Source: Ruminococcaceae bacterium YRB3002 (GTDB lineage: Bacteria; Bacillota; Clostridia; Saccharofermentanales; Saccharofermentanaceae). Taken from it: a stretch of 64,000 nucleotides of DNA. Positions 32,891-41,894 of this stretch are shown one piece after another. Every line of letters starts with the position of its first letter. Position 1 is the first letter of the stretch. A program made the position numbers and the translations under genes. The notes under the pieces were generated by a model. It was not told the origin of the DNA, ran no database searches, and was given only the letters and a program-made list of their open reading frames with translations. Where the stretch lies: positions 62,001 through 126,000 of the forward strand of contig FMTG01000004.1 of assembly GCA_900099715.1 (NCBI GenBank), in the 5' to 3' direction.

Positions 32891-33847
32891 TCACATCATG
32901 CTCTTGAGCGTATCCTGCATCTTCATCAATGCAGTCGTCCTCGACCAGGGCATCTCATCTGTCTGCCTTCTGCCGGCACTTATCGCCCTGGTGCACGCCT
33001 TGACCTCGAGTGCATATCCGTTAGGTTTGGAATCGTCTCTCACGACTTCCTCGAGGATCCTGCCTTCTTTATCATAAAGGACTGCTCTCTCGTAGTTATT
33101 GATATTCACCAGCCGTATCCTTCCGTTCGTTCCAACGATGCTGCCGTCCTTATCAGTTGCAGCACACATTGTAACATATGAAGCTGCAACGGACGATCTG
33201 TCCTGATTCTCCAATGTGTAGAAAACATCTTTCTCTACACCGGAATTGATCCTTCTTGCATAACAGGAAGTGGCAATAAGATCCTCCCCGAGTATGCTCA
33301 TGGCCAGATTGGTCGTATATACGCCAAGATCAGGATATGAACCTCCGCCCATCGTAGGATCCGTAAGCCTTCTCGTATGCTCGATATCGTACCCCAGATT
33401 TGAAGAGATATACTTGACCTTGCCGATCTTTCCTTCTTCTATCCATCCGAGCATCGTCCTGTGTATCGGCATAAAGCATGTCCACATGGCCTCGCATACC
33501 AGAACGCCCCTTCCGACAGCCTCCCTGAACACCTCTGCTGTTTCCTCCGAATTCATCGCGAAAGGCTTCTCCACCAGCACGTTATGTCCTGCCCTTATGG
33601 CAAGCAGCGCATTCCCGTAATGGCAATGGTTCGGAGTAGCTATATATATCAGGTCCAGATCCTCTCTTACCAGTTCTTCATAAGAACCGAAAGTCATGGC
33701 AGACTTACAATGCTTAAGTGCAAAATCTTCCGCCTTTGCAAGCGACCTGGAAGCCACAGCTGTAACCTTGTGGTCAGGCAGTTTCTTGATACTGTCAGCC
33801 ATCACTCCTGCAATGTGACCTAATCCCATGATACCGATCTTGTACAT
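32891..33847 (-). CDS. Gfo/Idh/MocA-family oxidoreductase
   Basis: A Rossmann fold opens with IGIMGLGHIAGVMADS, and LVEKPFAMNSEE carries the conserved EKP of the family. The C-terminal alpha/beta domain contains GGGSYPDLGVY. The likely function is an NAD(P)-dependent dehydrogenase on a sugar or cyclitol. GGAGATG lies 8 bases before the ATG. It is followed by the RsmC-like gene after 24 bases. Confidence 0.9.
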   Translation of the reverse strand: MYKIGIMGLGHIAGVMADSIKKLPDHKVTAVASRSLAKAEDFALKHCKSAMTFGSYEELVREDLDLIYIATPNHCHYGNALLAIRAGHNVLVEKPFAMNSEETAEVFREAVGRGVLVCEAMWTCFMPIHRTMLGWIEEGKIGKVKYISSNLGYDIEHTRRLTDPTMGGGSYPDLGVYTTNLAMSILGEDLIATSCYARRINSGVEKDVFYTLENQDRSSVAASYVTMCAATDKDGSIVGTNGRIRLVNINNYERAVLYDKEGRILEEVVRDDSKPNGYALEVKACTRAISAGRRQTDEMPWSRTTALMKMQDTLKSMM

Positions 33848-33929
33848 ATGATCATCTCCTGTATCCGATGCGCGCTGCTGCTGACCTTTACCGCCTTATT
33901 GTACAATAAAATGGTGTATAATGACACTT

Positions 33930-36155
33930 ATGAAGCAACACAGGAATGTACTGATATCCGCGATAGCAACCGTAACTGTAATACTCGCTGTTTTGATCAG
34001 CTCGTTTCTTGTCCTTAAGGACAGCAACGGAGGCAATGAGCAGCAGGCAGATCTGTCCTCCATGACAAGTGAATATGCAGCATTCAGCGGCGGCACATGG
34101 ACATACGGCGGCGGGCTTCCTGAAGGAGAAGACAGCATCGCACTTATCAGAGGTCCTTATATCTCACTTCCTGCAGGGACATATACTGCTCATGTCAGTT
34201 ATTCCTCAACAGAGACAGATGCAATAAAGCTTTTCTCTGCCGCAGCTCCTGACAGCATCGTATCATCCAATGTCAGGCTTGAACCATATCTCAACGGTTT
34301 TGATTTTGACTTTGAACTGAAGGAAGATATCAGCGATCTGGAATTCGCTCTTATCTACACCGGAGGAGAAGTAACACTTGACGGCATCACAGTGAGAATG
34401 AACAACAATAATGCCCGCAGGATCGTAATGACAGTCGATCTGCTTCTTACTGCAGGACTCATTATATTTCTTCTTCGCGGCATTATCTCAAAAGACATCA
34501 AGGGGGCGCTGGTCATCCTGGGGACAGCACTTCTTATCAGTGTGCCTCTTGTCTTTCCCGAACTGTCCCACGGGCATGACCTGAACTTCCACGCGGTAAG
34601 GATAGAGGGTATTGCTCAGGAACTCGAATACGGACAGTTCCCCGTCAGGATGAGTTCCCTCTGGATGGGCGGGTACGGGTATCCGGTATCGATATATTAC
34701 GGTGATATCCTTCTATATTTCCCTGCCATTCTCAGGATCTTCGGATTCAGTATCAATGCGTCATACAAGATATATCTGCTGGCAGTCAATATAATGACAT
34801 CGGCGGTCTCATATGTATGTTTCAAGAAGATCTTCAGTGACTTCAGGATCACGGTTATCACGACACTTCTGTACTGCACGGCAGCCTTCAGGTTCGTTGA
34901 CTGCTATGTAAGAACTACAGCCGGTGAGATCGCGGCTCTCGGCATACTTCCTCTCATCGCGCTGGCTGTTTACAGGATATACAGAGATGACCCCGGCAAC
35001 AGCGGCTATATGACCAACTCTATACTTCTCGCCGCCGGAATGTCCGGTCTCATCCTGACTCATCTCATAACCACTGAGCTTGTCGTGTTTATACTTGTGA
35101 TAACAGTGCTCATAATGTTCAGAAAGACATTCAGGAAGAAGACTCTCCTTTGCCTTGTCACAGCTGTATTCTGGTCTGTGCTCTTTACGTTGTCATTTAC
35201 CGTGCCGTTTTTCCACTATTCATCATCCGTGGAGACGTATATCCAGGCATGGATGAAATACGATTCCGGGCGCAATATCCAACAGGTCGGAGCATCACTC
35301 TACGAGCTCATCAGGTTCTGGGGGAACTGGTTCGGTATGGGTAATGACAGCAGTACGAGAATGAGCCTTACCCCGGGACCTCTTCTGCTTGCCGGGATCA
35401 TACTAGCCATAGCATTGATGATCATACGCAAGGGCAACAGGAAGATCTATATGCTGACCGGACTCTCACTCCTGACACTTTTCCTGTCGAGCAATCTCTT
35501 TCCCTGGGATCTTCTCGAGGCACTTCCTATGGGAGAGACTCTCGTTGCCATACAGTTTCCCTGGAGATATCTTGGCATTTCCATAATTCTCCTTACCCTT
35601 CTTGCAGGAGAGGCTTCTGATGTACTGTTCAGGAATAACGCAAAGGCAGCAATCCCGGTTACAGTGGCGGTTACAGCTGCGGCAGTCGCCATATCTGCCG
35701 TATTCACGATCCATTACCGGAGTGAAGCTTACAGATCACACTTCTACGATACCCATTCCCTCGTGATCGGCAATCTCGAAGATGCCGAATACCTGATGAC
35801 CGGCACCGACAAGAGCACGCTCACCTATGAACCTGTCATTGACAGCGGAACGGTTGAGATGACCGGACGTGAGGGCACATATATGAGAATCCGCACGGTG
35901 ACGGATAAGAGGGCTTCTGTGAGTGTGCCTGTTTTCGCGTATCCGAATTATGAGATCACAGGCGGAGGAGAGATCACAAAAGGTGAGAACAACATGATCA
36001 CTTTCGAGGTGCCTGAAGGTGACAATATTACGGAGATAAGATATAAGGCTCCCGCATTCTACAGAATAGCGGAAGCCGTAAGTGCCATTTCTGTTGCCGC
36101 TGCTGCGGTGTATTGTGTAAGAAGATCAAAGATCAGCCGAGAAGGATCTGTCTGA
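33930..36155 (+). CDS. Large membrane protein, PTPS-related family
   Basis: An N-terminal helix, a beta domain facing outside (about 35-160) and then about ten membrane helices. HGHDLNFHAVRIEGIAQELE with QFPVRMSSLWMGGYGYP is the marker of the 6-pyruvoyl-tetrahydropterin-synthase-related membrane family, whose fold resembles GT-C glycosyltransferases. A role in transferring sugars or lipid-linked groups is plausible. The frame also offers an ATG at 33921, but this overlaps a TATAAT (33917-33922); the ATG at 33930 lies 7 bases behind it and no ribosome site is seen. The 3' end overlaps thrC by 23 bases. Confidence 0.82.
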   Translation: MKQHRNVLISAIATVTVILAVLISSFLVLKDSNGGNEQQADLSSMTSEYAAFSGGTWTYGGGLPEGEDSIALIRGPYISLPAGTYTAHVSYSSTETDAIKLFSAAAPDSIVSSNVRLEPYLNGFDFDFELKEDISDLEFALIYTGGEVTLDGITVRMNNNNARRIVMTVDLLLTAGLIIFLLRGIISKDIKGALVILGTALLISVPLVFPELSHGHDLNFHAVRIEGIAQELEYGQFPVRMSSLWMGGYGYPVSIYYGDILLYFPAILRIFGFSINASYKIYLLAVNIMTSAVSYVCFKKIFSDFRITVITTLLYCTAAFRFVDCYVRTTAGEIAALGILPLIALAVYRIYRDDPGNSGYMTNSILLAAGMSGLILTHLITTELVVFILVITVLIMFRKTFRKKTLLCLVTAVFWSVLFTLSFTVPFFHYSSSVETYIQAWMKYDSGRNIQQVGASLYELIRFWGNWFGMGNDSSTRMSLTPGPLLLAGIILAIALMIIRKGNRKIYMLTGLSLLTLFLSSNLFPWDLLEALPMGETLVAIQFPWRYLGISIILLTLLAGEASDVLFRNNAKAAIPVTVAVTAAAVAISAVFTIHYRSEAYRSHFYDTHSLVIGNLEDAEYLMTGTDKSTLTYEPVIDSGTVEMTGREGTYMRIRTVTDKRASVSVPVFAYPNYEITGGGEITKGENNMITFEVPEGDNITEIRYKAPAFYRIAEAVSAISVAAAAVYCVRRSKISREGSV

Positions 36156-37638
36156 CCTTCTCTTCCATATCCTCTTTGTCGATCACATCAGTATGACGGA
36201 TCTCAAGCTTGGGAAGATCCTTTATGCTCTGAGGGATCTCAAGACCGCTTTCCTCAGCCAGTTCAGCAATAACAGTCTCGTTGGACCTGCCGTTGCTGTA
36301 TCCCTCACCTCTCAGCGCATCCATAACTGCAGGAGCGAACTTGAAGGGAGATGCTGTTGAAGCAAATACGGTCTTGTGCTCGTCACCTGATCTCTGGTGA
36401 TATCTGTTGTAGATATTGAATCCTACAGCTGTGTGCGTATCGATCACATGATCGGTCCTGTCATATACATCGAGGATCGTCTTATATACGCCCTTCTCAT
36501 CCGCAAACCCGCCTACGAACATTCTGTGAAGGATCTTGAGAGTGTTGCCGTCAACAGTATATGTTCCGTTGGTATAAAGGGCATTCATCCACTCAACGAC
36601 GAGCCCGGGATTGCAGCCGGTAACCTCATAGAGGAGCCTCTCAAGATTGGATGAGATCAGGATATCCATAGAAGGGGATGTGGTCTTGTAGAACTCCCTG
36701 TTACGGTCATATTTGCCGTTGTTGAAGAAGTCGCACAATACCTTGTTCCTGTTGGAAGCACAGATGAGCTTGTGGATCGGAATACCCATCTGCTTGGCAA
36801 ACCAGGCTGCAAGGATATTGCCGAAGTTTCCTGTAGGAACAACAATATTGATGGCCTCGCCCATCTCGATCTTATCGAGTCTCAGGAGTTCCACATATGA
36901 ATAGACATAATATGCGATCTGCGGAACAAGACGTCCCCAGTTGATCGAATTGGCGGAGGACAGTCTTATCCCGCCCTTGGCCAGATCCTGCGCGAAAGCA
37001 TCGTCCGCAAATATCTTCTTGACACCCGTCTGGGCATCATCAAAACAACCGTTAACGGCAATGACATGAGTATTATTGCCGCCGGTGGTGACCATCTGAA
37101 GTTTCTGTGCCTCCGATACTCCGCCTGTAGGATAGAATACTATTATCTCCGTTCCCGGAAGATCCTTAAATCCCTCCAGGGCAGCCTTGCCTGTATCTCC
37201 TGAAGTTGCAGTAAGGATACAGATTTTGTCCTTAGCGCCTGTCTTGGCGATGGAGGCCGTCATGAGATGAGGCAGGAGCTGCAGAGCTACGTCCTTGAAA
37301 GCGCACGTGGGACCATGCCACAGTTCCAGGATGTATTCCCTGTCGTTATATTTATTCATCTGAACGAGGGGAACTGTATTCTCGCCCCACTTTTCCTCGT
37401 CGTATGCCTTTGAAGTGTAGTCAAGAAGCTCCTCTTCAGTAAAATCATCCAGAAACTTTCCGAGGACCTTGGCGGAGATCTGGTAGTACTTCATCTCCTT
37501 CATCTCCTCGATGTCGCCTCTTGACAGCTGCGGAATCTCTTCAGGTACAAAAAGACCGCCGTCAGGAGCAATACCGAGGATGATCGCCTCAGCTGCCGAA
37601 TACTTCTTCTCAAAACCTCTCGTGCTCACATATTTCAT
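36133..37638 (-). CDS. thrC: Threonine synthase
   Basis: The PLP lysine lies in CAFKDVALQ (K115), after the N-terminal YVSTRG signature. ATSGDTGKAALEGF binds the cofactor phosphate and VPTGNFGNILA closes the site. The enzyme converts O-phosphohomoserine to threonine. At 501 aa it is the longer type found in Clostridia. AGGAGG lies 11 bases before the ATG, and the gene follows a TPR-like gene by 3 bases. Confidence 0.96.
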   Translation of the reverse strand: MKYVSTRGFEKKYSAAEAIILGIAPDGGLFVPEEIPQLSRGDIEEMKEMKYYQISAKVLGKFLDDFTEEELLDYTSKAYDEEKWGENTVPLVQMNKYNDREYILELWHGPTCAFKDVALQLLPHLMTASIAKTGAKDKICILTATSGDTGKAALEGFKDLPGTEIIVFYPTGGVSEAQKLQMVTTGGNNTHVIAVNGCFDDAQTGVKKIFADDAFAQDLAKGGIRLSSANSINWGRLVPQIAYYVYSYVELLRLDKIEMGEAINIVVPTGNFGNILAAWFAKQMGIPIHKLICASNRNKVLCDFFNNGKYDRNREFYKTTSPSMDILISSNLERLLYEVTGCNPGLVVEWMNALYTNGTYTVDGNTLKILHRMFVGGFADEKGVYKTILDVYDRTDHVIDTHTAVGFNIYNRYHQRSGDEHKTVFASTASPFKFAPAVMDALRGEGYSNGRSNETVIAELAEESGLEIPQSIKDLPKLEIRHTDVIDKEDMEEKVRQILLG

Positions 37639-37641
37639 ATA

Positions 37642-38496
37642 TCACTCTGCCTCCTGTGGCTGTGATGGCGTTGCTGTGCCATATTTTGCGTTATATTCCT
37701 GAAGGATAGAATTAACCTCAGGATCTTCCTTATTCTGTTCGAGCAAATCTATGATAAATTCGACCTTGGCTTCATTATCCGATGCATTATTGATCTTCCT
37801 GGAGACCGGTATGATAACGAAGATGATCAGGCAGATAACAGCTGCTGCGATCAGTACTCCTATACCGATCCTAAATCCGAGCCTCGCCTTATCCCCGGGT
37901 GTCATCATGCTCTCGATATCGATGTTATCGGAGGCCTGTTCATCGCCTCCTGAAGCAGAGCGCATCATGATGTCACGGCGCTCTTTCTCTGATGCCATCT
38001 GGAAAGAATTGATGCTCTTGGATGCCTTCATGAGGATGGGCGCCTGATAGTTCTGCCTGTCCGCAGGAGATCCCCCTTCAGCCATCTTTGCATTCTTCAT
38101 CTTGTCGGCAAAATTGACAGGCGGAAGCTCGCTTGCAGGTATCTTTGTGTCTTCCTTACACTTGCGGAGAGCATCCTGGGCAATGGTCAGATACTGTTCA
38201 TGACCGAGTGTATTGTTGATGGCGAACTCAAGGCTCTGTATAGCCCTTGCAAACTGTCCCTCCCTGGCAAGGCACAGACCGAACAGCAGCGCCGTGTCAC
38301 CCCATTGCGGATACTTTGTGATGAGCGGTTTTAAGAAGATCTGCGCCACATCGGTGCCGTCACCCTTGGCATTGATAAGGGCACGGTTGAACTGCCTGAT
38401 GATGTTGGCCTTCTCCTCAACGCTTACATCGAAGAGGATAAGGTCCTTCTCCTCAATAGGGCTTATCGCCAGTATAAGACTCAGATAGTCATGCAT
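37642..38496 (-). CDS. TPR-like protein with one membrane helix
   Basis: The N-terminal ~110 residues are helical and repeat-like (WGDTALLFGLCLAREGQFAR, AIQSLEFAINNTLGHEQYL), as in tetratricopeptide proteins. A disordered linker leads to a single membrane helix (about 210-232, GVLIAAAVICLIIFVIIPV) and a short acidic tail. It probably works as an anchored scaffold; the partner is unknown. It overlaps folC by 8 bases. Confidence 0.68.
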   Translation of the reverse strand: MHDYLSLILAISPIEEKDLILFDVSVEEKANIIRQFNRALINAKGDGTDVAQIFLKPLITKYPQWGDTALLFGLCLAREGQFARAIQSLEFAINNTLGHEQYLTIAQDALRKCKEDTKIPASELPPVNFADKMKNAKMAEGGSPADRQNYQAPILMKASKSINSFQMASEKERRDIMMRSASGGDEQASDNIDIESMMTPGDKARLGFRIGIGVLIAAAVICLIIFVIIPVSRKINNASDNEAKVEFIIDLLEQNKEDPEVNSILQEYNAKYGTATPSQPQEAE

Positions 38497-39862
38497 CAGC
38501 TAATCCTCTCAGTACTCCTCTCACCTGTCCGCACAGATAGAGCGATCCGGTGACAATGAGCGGCATTCCGTCTTTAATTGACATCGACCAGGCGAGTTCT
38601 GACGCCTCTTCAGGGATATCAGATATACCCCGGTCAATCGGTTTATTATACACTTGTTTAATAATATTATAAAGATTATCAGGATCCGCAGTCCTGGGAT
38701 TGTTAACCCTCACCGGCCACACCTGACCAATATCGATACCCGCATCACGGTATTCACTGATTATCCCGCTGATATCCTTGTCCTTCATCACTCCGATAAT
38801 AAGCCTCACCGGCCTCTGTATCAGCTTTCCGCCATCAAGTCTCCCGTACACAGAAGCGAAGGAACGGGCCCCCTGAGGATTATGACCACCATCCATCATC
38901 GCGAAAGGGGATACAGATATTACCTCTGCCCTGCACTTCCATACAGTCATTTCTATGCCGCGGACGATCTGCTCCCGCTGCACCTCTTGACAGATAGCCA
39001 GTACCGCATTCACCGCGATCCTGCAGTTGAGACATTGATGATGACCAAGAAGCGATGTATCCGCAGTAACTCCCTCGGGTTCAGGCAATGTAATCCTCAT
39101 GCGGTAATCCCCGGTATATACCTCTTCAACATCTTCAGCTGACACAAACTTTAACGGGCATCCCCTCTTCTCTGCCTCCTCCGCAAGGACTTCCCTGACC
39201 GTCTCATCTTCAGGTGCGGCACATATCACGGGACAGCCTTTGCACATTATTCCCGCTTTCTCTCTGGCGATCTTAGCAAGTGTATCTCCCAGGAATCCCG
39301 TATGATCCAAAGCAATTGGCGTGATAACAGCCGCTTCGACCTTCCCGAAAACATTAGTGGCGTCAAGTCTGCCCCCCATGCCTGTCTCTATCACGGCATA
39401 CTGAACATTCTCCCTCGCAAAGTGTTCAAGAGCAATGGCGGTGGTTATCTCATACTCTGTGGGATGCGCCTGACCTCTGCTTACCATATCTTCGGAAGCT
39501 CTCTTCACCAGCGCAATAATATCTTCAAGAGCATCATCCGGGATCTCCTCGTACGTCTCATCAGTGAGCCTCCTGTCCAGTCCGGCGGGACCGTCAATGA
39601 CAGTGATGCACTCGGAGAACCTTTCGAGATATGGAGAAGTAAAAAGACCGGTCCTGAAGCCTGAAGCAGCCAGGATAGATGCCGTAAATGCTGCGACTGA
39701 GCCTTTACCGTTTGTTCCTGCTATGTGGACAACGCGAAGCCTCCGCTCAGGATTTCCGATGATCGAGAGGAGTTCCTTTATCGTATCAAGTCCGGGACTT
39801 ATGCCGAACCGTGATGCTTCTTCCAGGAAATCAGGCTTCTTCTGTGACTTCTTTTGTTCCAT
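38489..39862 (-). CDS. folC: Folylpolyglutamate/dihydrofolate synthase
   Basis: The Mur-ligase P-loop HIAGTNGKGSVAAF (47-60), the second signature VIETGMGGRLDATN and MMDGGHNPQGA are diagnostic. The enzyme adds glutamate to folates. The start overlaps the GtrA gene by 32 bases; AAGGATT and AAGGAAG lie just before the ATG. Confidence 0.95.
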   Translation of the reverse strand: MEQKKSQKKPDFLEEASRFGISPGLDTIKELLSIIGNPERRLRVVHIAGTNGKGSVAAFTASILAASGFRTGLFTSPYLERFSECITVIDGPAGLDRRLTDETYEEIPDDALEDIIALVKRASEDMVSRGQAHPTEYEITTAIALEHFARENVQYAVIETGMGGRLDATNVFGKVEAAVITPIALDHTGFLGDTLAKIAREKAGIMCKGCPVICAAPEDETVREVLAEEAEKRGCPLKFVSAEDVEEVYTGDYRMRITLPEPEGVTADTSLLGHHQCLNCRIAVNAVLAICQEVQREQIVRGIEMTVWKCRAEVISVSPFAMMDGGHNPQGARSFASVYGRLDGGKLIQRPVRLIIGVMKDKDISGIISEYRDAGIDIGQVWPVRVNNPRTADPDNLYNIIKQVYNKPIDRGISDIPEEASELAWSMSIKDGMPLIVTGSLYLCGQVRGVLRGLADA

Positions 39863-40403
39863 AATCCTTAAGGTCTTCCTTCTTGAATACGAAGATCTTA
39901 CTCATTACATAGTTGGCAACAACGACGAATATGGAATTCAGGACTTTGATGAGATAAAGGTATGTGAAACTGAAAGACCCGATAACAAACATGGCTGTCT
40001 CTTTGGGAATGCCGAATCCGCTCTCGCAGATGGCGATCATCAGCGAGAAGATACCAAGCTCTATAACAAGGAACGATACGACTCTTGCTGCGGCAAAGCT
40101 CAGGAGTTCCCTTATGATACTGCCTGACGATCTGAATACGAATATCCTGTTCGTCACATAAGCAGCAACAACAGCAAGTATCCATGCAATGATCTGATTG
40201 AGAAGGACCATGAGATCAAACTCGTATCCGAATATGGAGAGATTGACTTCCTGTGTTACAAGAAGATCAAAAACCAGGAAAGATACAGTATTGACTACGG
40301 TGGTAAAACCTCCGCAGACAAGATACATAAAGATCTTACGGAATTTCTCCTGTCCCTCGGTAAGGTGTTCTCCACCAAAAAGAACGGTCTTGATCGCTCC
40401 CAT
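39831..40403 (-). CDS. GtrA-family membrane protein
   Basis: Four membrane helices with the family pattern (YLVCGGFTTVVNTVSFLVFD, AYVTNRIFVF, NYVMSKIFVF). GtrA-like proteins move lipid-linked sugars across the membrane for glycosylation of surface polymers. A charged N-terminal and C-terminal tail is present. AAGGAGA lies 7 bases upstream. It follows the cohesin-like gene after 18 bases. Confidence 0.88.
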   Translation of the reverse strand: MGAIKTVLFGGEHLTEGQEKFRKIFMYLVCGGFTTVVNTVSFLVFDLLVTQEVNLSIFGYEFDLMVLLNQIIAWILAVVAAYVTNRIFVFRSSGSIIRELLSFAAARVVSFLVIELGIFSLMIAICESGFGIPKETAMFVIGSFSFTYLYLIKVLNSIFVVVANYVMSKIFVFKKEDLKDYGTKEVTEEA

Positions 40404-40421
40404 CTGTATCTCCTTGCTCTT

Positions 40422-41894
40422 TTATACTCTTCTGGGTCTCGGATTGTTGCGGTGCGACATTACTCTGTGCACTACGATTACGATCACCACAATAAAGACC
40501 GCCTCCACAGCCGCAACGATCATAAAGACCATCAGTAGTGCACTATACGCCTTCTCGGCGGTTCTGTCCACAGGTACATATCTCCGGAACATATTATCTT
40601 CGCTGTCATATGAATAGAATCCGGCAGTTCCGGTCTCATCCATGAGATAGCATACGAACTGATCTTCGCTGTCGCGGTATCCGATAAAGAGCTTGCCGTC
40701 TATCTCCTCGTTGGCTGCAGTAAAATCCTTGGGGATCTTCAGATCCTCAGGCATATCAGCCAGTATCAGGATACTGCTCTTGCGGACAAGTGTCTTCTCC
40801 GGACTATAAGGCATCACAGTCTTAAGATCGGAATTGTAAAGATAGAGCCCCGGCGGATTCTCGCCGTCATAGAGATACACAAGAACGCTGGATACGCCGT
40901 CTCTTGAATACACGGGAACCGGGAAATTATTTATATTCTTTATCTTCTGCGAGAACCCCTCAGGCGCAGTAAACCCCTGCGGGAAATCAAGAAAAGTATA
41001 AGAATTCCCGTCATAATCCGCCACCACCGCATTCTCGGGGACATAGCTCTCCTTGCGGACAAGATTCACATGATATTCCTTTGTAGTTACGCCATCCTGT
41101 GCAGTTACGGTAACCGTAACCTGATTATTGCCTATCTGAAGGTTGTTGTTGCCGCTTATGATGATGCTCGCCCACAGATTGGACGCATTTGCGGTCACGG
41201 GAACATCAGTCACCGCACGCTCAACCACTGCCGAATACTCTGTGACATCGGGTGAGAAAGAAGGTTCAAGAACAGCATTATTAATGCTGAGTAGCACCAG
41301 ATTGGCATCATCGGAAACCTTGTCGCTTATGGTAACACTGATCGAATTATCGACTACCGTGGATATCTCCTCCCCGTTGGCATCCCGGAATTCACCGGCG
41401 TCCTCGATCCAGAACGGGATCTGTCCCGAAGCATCCTGCCTGATCCTGAAATTAACCGAGAACAGGACCATCTGTGAGTCAGAACTGTAAGCCACGTTTG
41501 ATTCCACTGCGGCTCCATCCTCATTGCCGGTCTCCTGATAATACTGATCGAAAGCAGTAACATTGACGAAGTTGTCATCCTGTGTCGTGTTATACACAAA
41601 TGACGAGATCTCGCTGCCCATATCGATCGACAGATACTCAGCTATCTGAGCATCATAATGTATCTTCATGGGGCCAAAACTGATGATCGATGGAAAGTTG
41701 TCTGCTGTTACCGATATCGTGAGCACATCTCCGATGCCGGGTTCAGTGTTGCTCGCCTTAACAGACAGGTTGATGAGGCTGTCAGCATGTGCCTCAGTAT
41801 TGACGGCAGCAGATAAGAAGCACAGGATGACCGGGAGTATCAGCATCCCGGACATGATCCTTATTAATCTGTTCATCTTAACCGGTCTTTCCAT
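40422..41894 (-). CDS. Surface protein with cohesin-like and cadherin-like domains
   Basis: A signal peptide (MNRLIRIMSGMLILPVILCF, counted from M8) is followed by a cohesin-like beta domain (about 40-190) and a cadherin-like beta-sandwich of the PF12733 type (about 200-285, with SINNAVLEPSFSPDVTEYSA and TVTVTAQDGVTTKEYHVNL). A soluble region follows and then a C-terminal membrane helix (about 455-478). It is probably exposed outside the membrane. The start overlaps the stop of the glucosaminidase gene (TGATG), so the two proteins are made together and may bind each other. Confidence 0.8.
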   Translation of the reverse strand: MERPVKMNRLIRIMSGMLILPVILCFLSAAVNTEAHADSLINLSVKASNTEPGIGDVLTISVTADNFPSIISFGPMKIHYDAQIAEYLSIDMGSEISSFVYNTTQDDNFVNVTAFDQYYQETGNEDGAAVESNVAYSSDSQMVLFSVNFRIRQDASGQIPFWIEDAGEFRDANGEEISTVVDNSISVTISDKVSDDANLVLLSINNAVLEPSFSPDVTEYSAVVERAVTDVPVTANASNLWASIIISGNNNLQIGNNQVTVTVTAQDGVTTKEYHVNLVRKESYVPENAVVADYDGNSYTFLDFPQGFTAPEGFSQKIKNINNFPVPVYSRDGVSSVLVYLYDGENPPGLYLYNSDLKTVMPYSPEKTLVRKSSILILADMPEDLKIPKDFTAANEEIDGKLFIGYRDSEDQFVCYLMDETGTAGFYSYDSEDNMFRRYVPVDRTAEKAYSALLMVFMIVAAVEAVFIVVIVIVVHRVMSHRNNPRPRRV

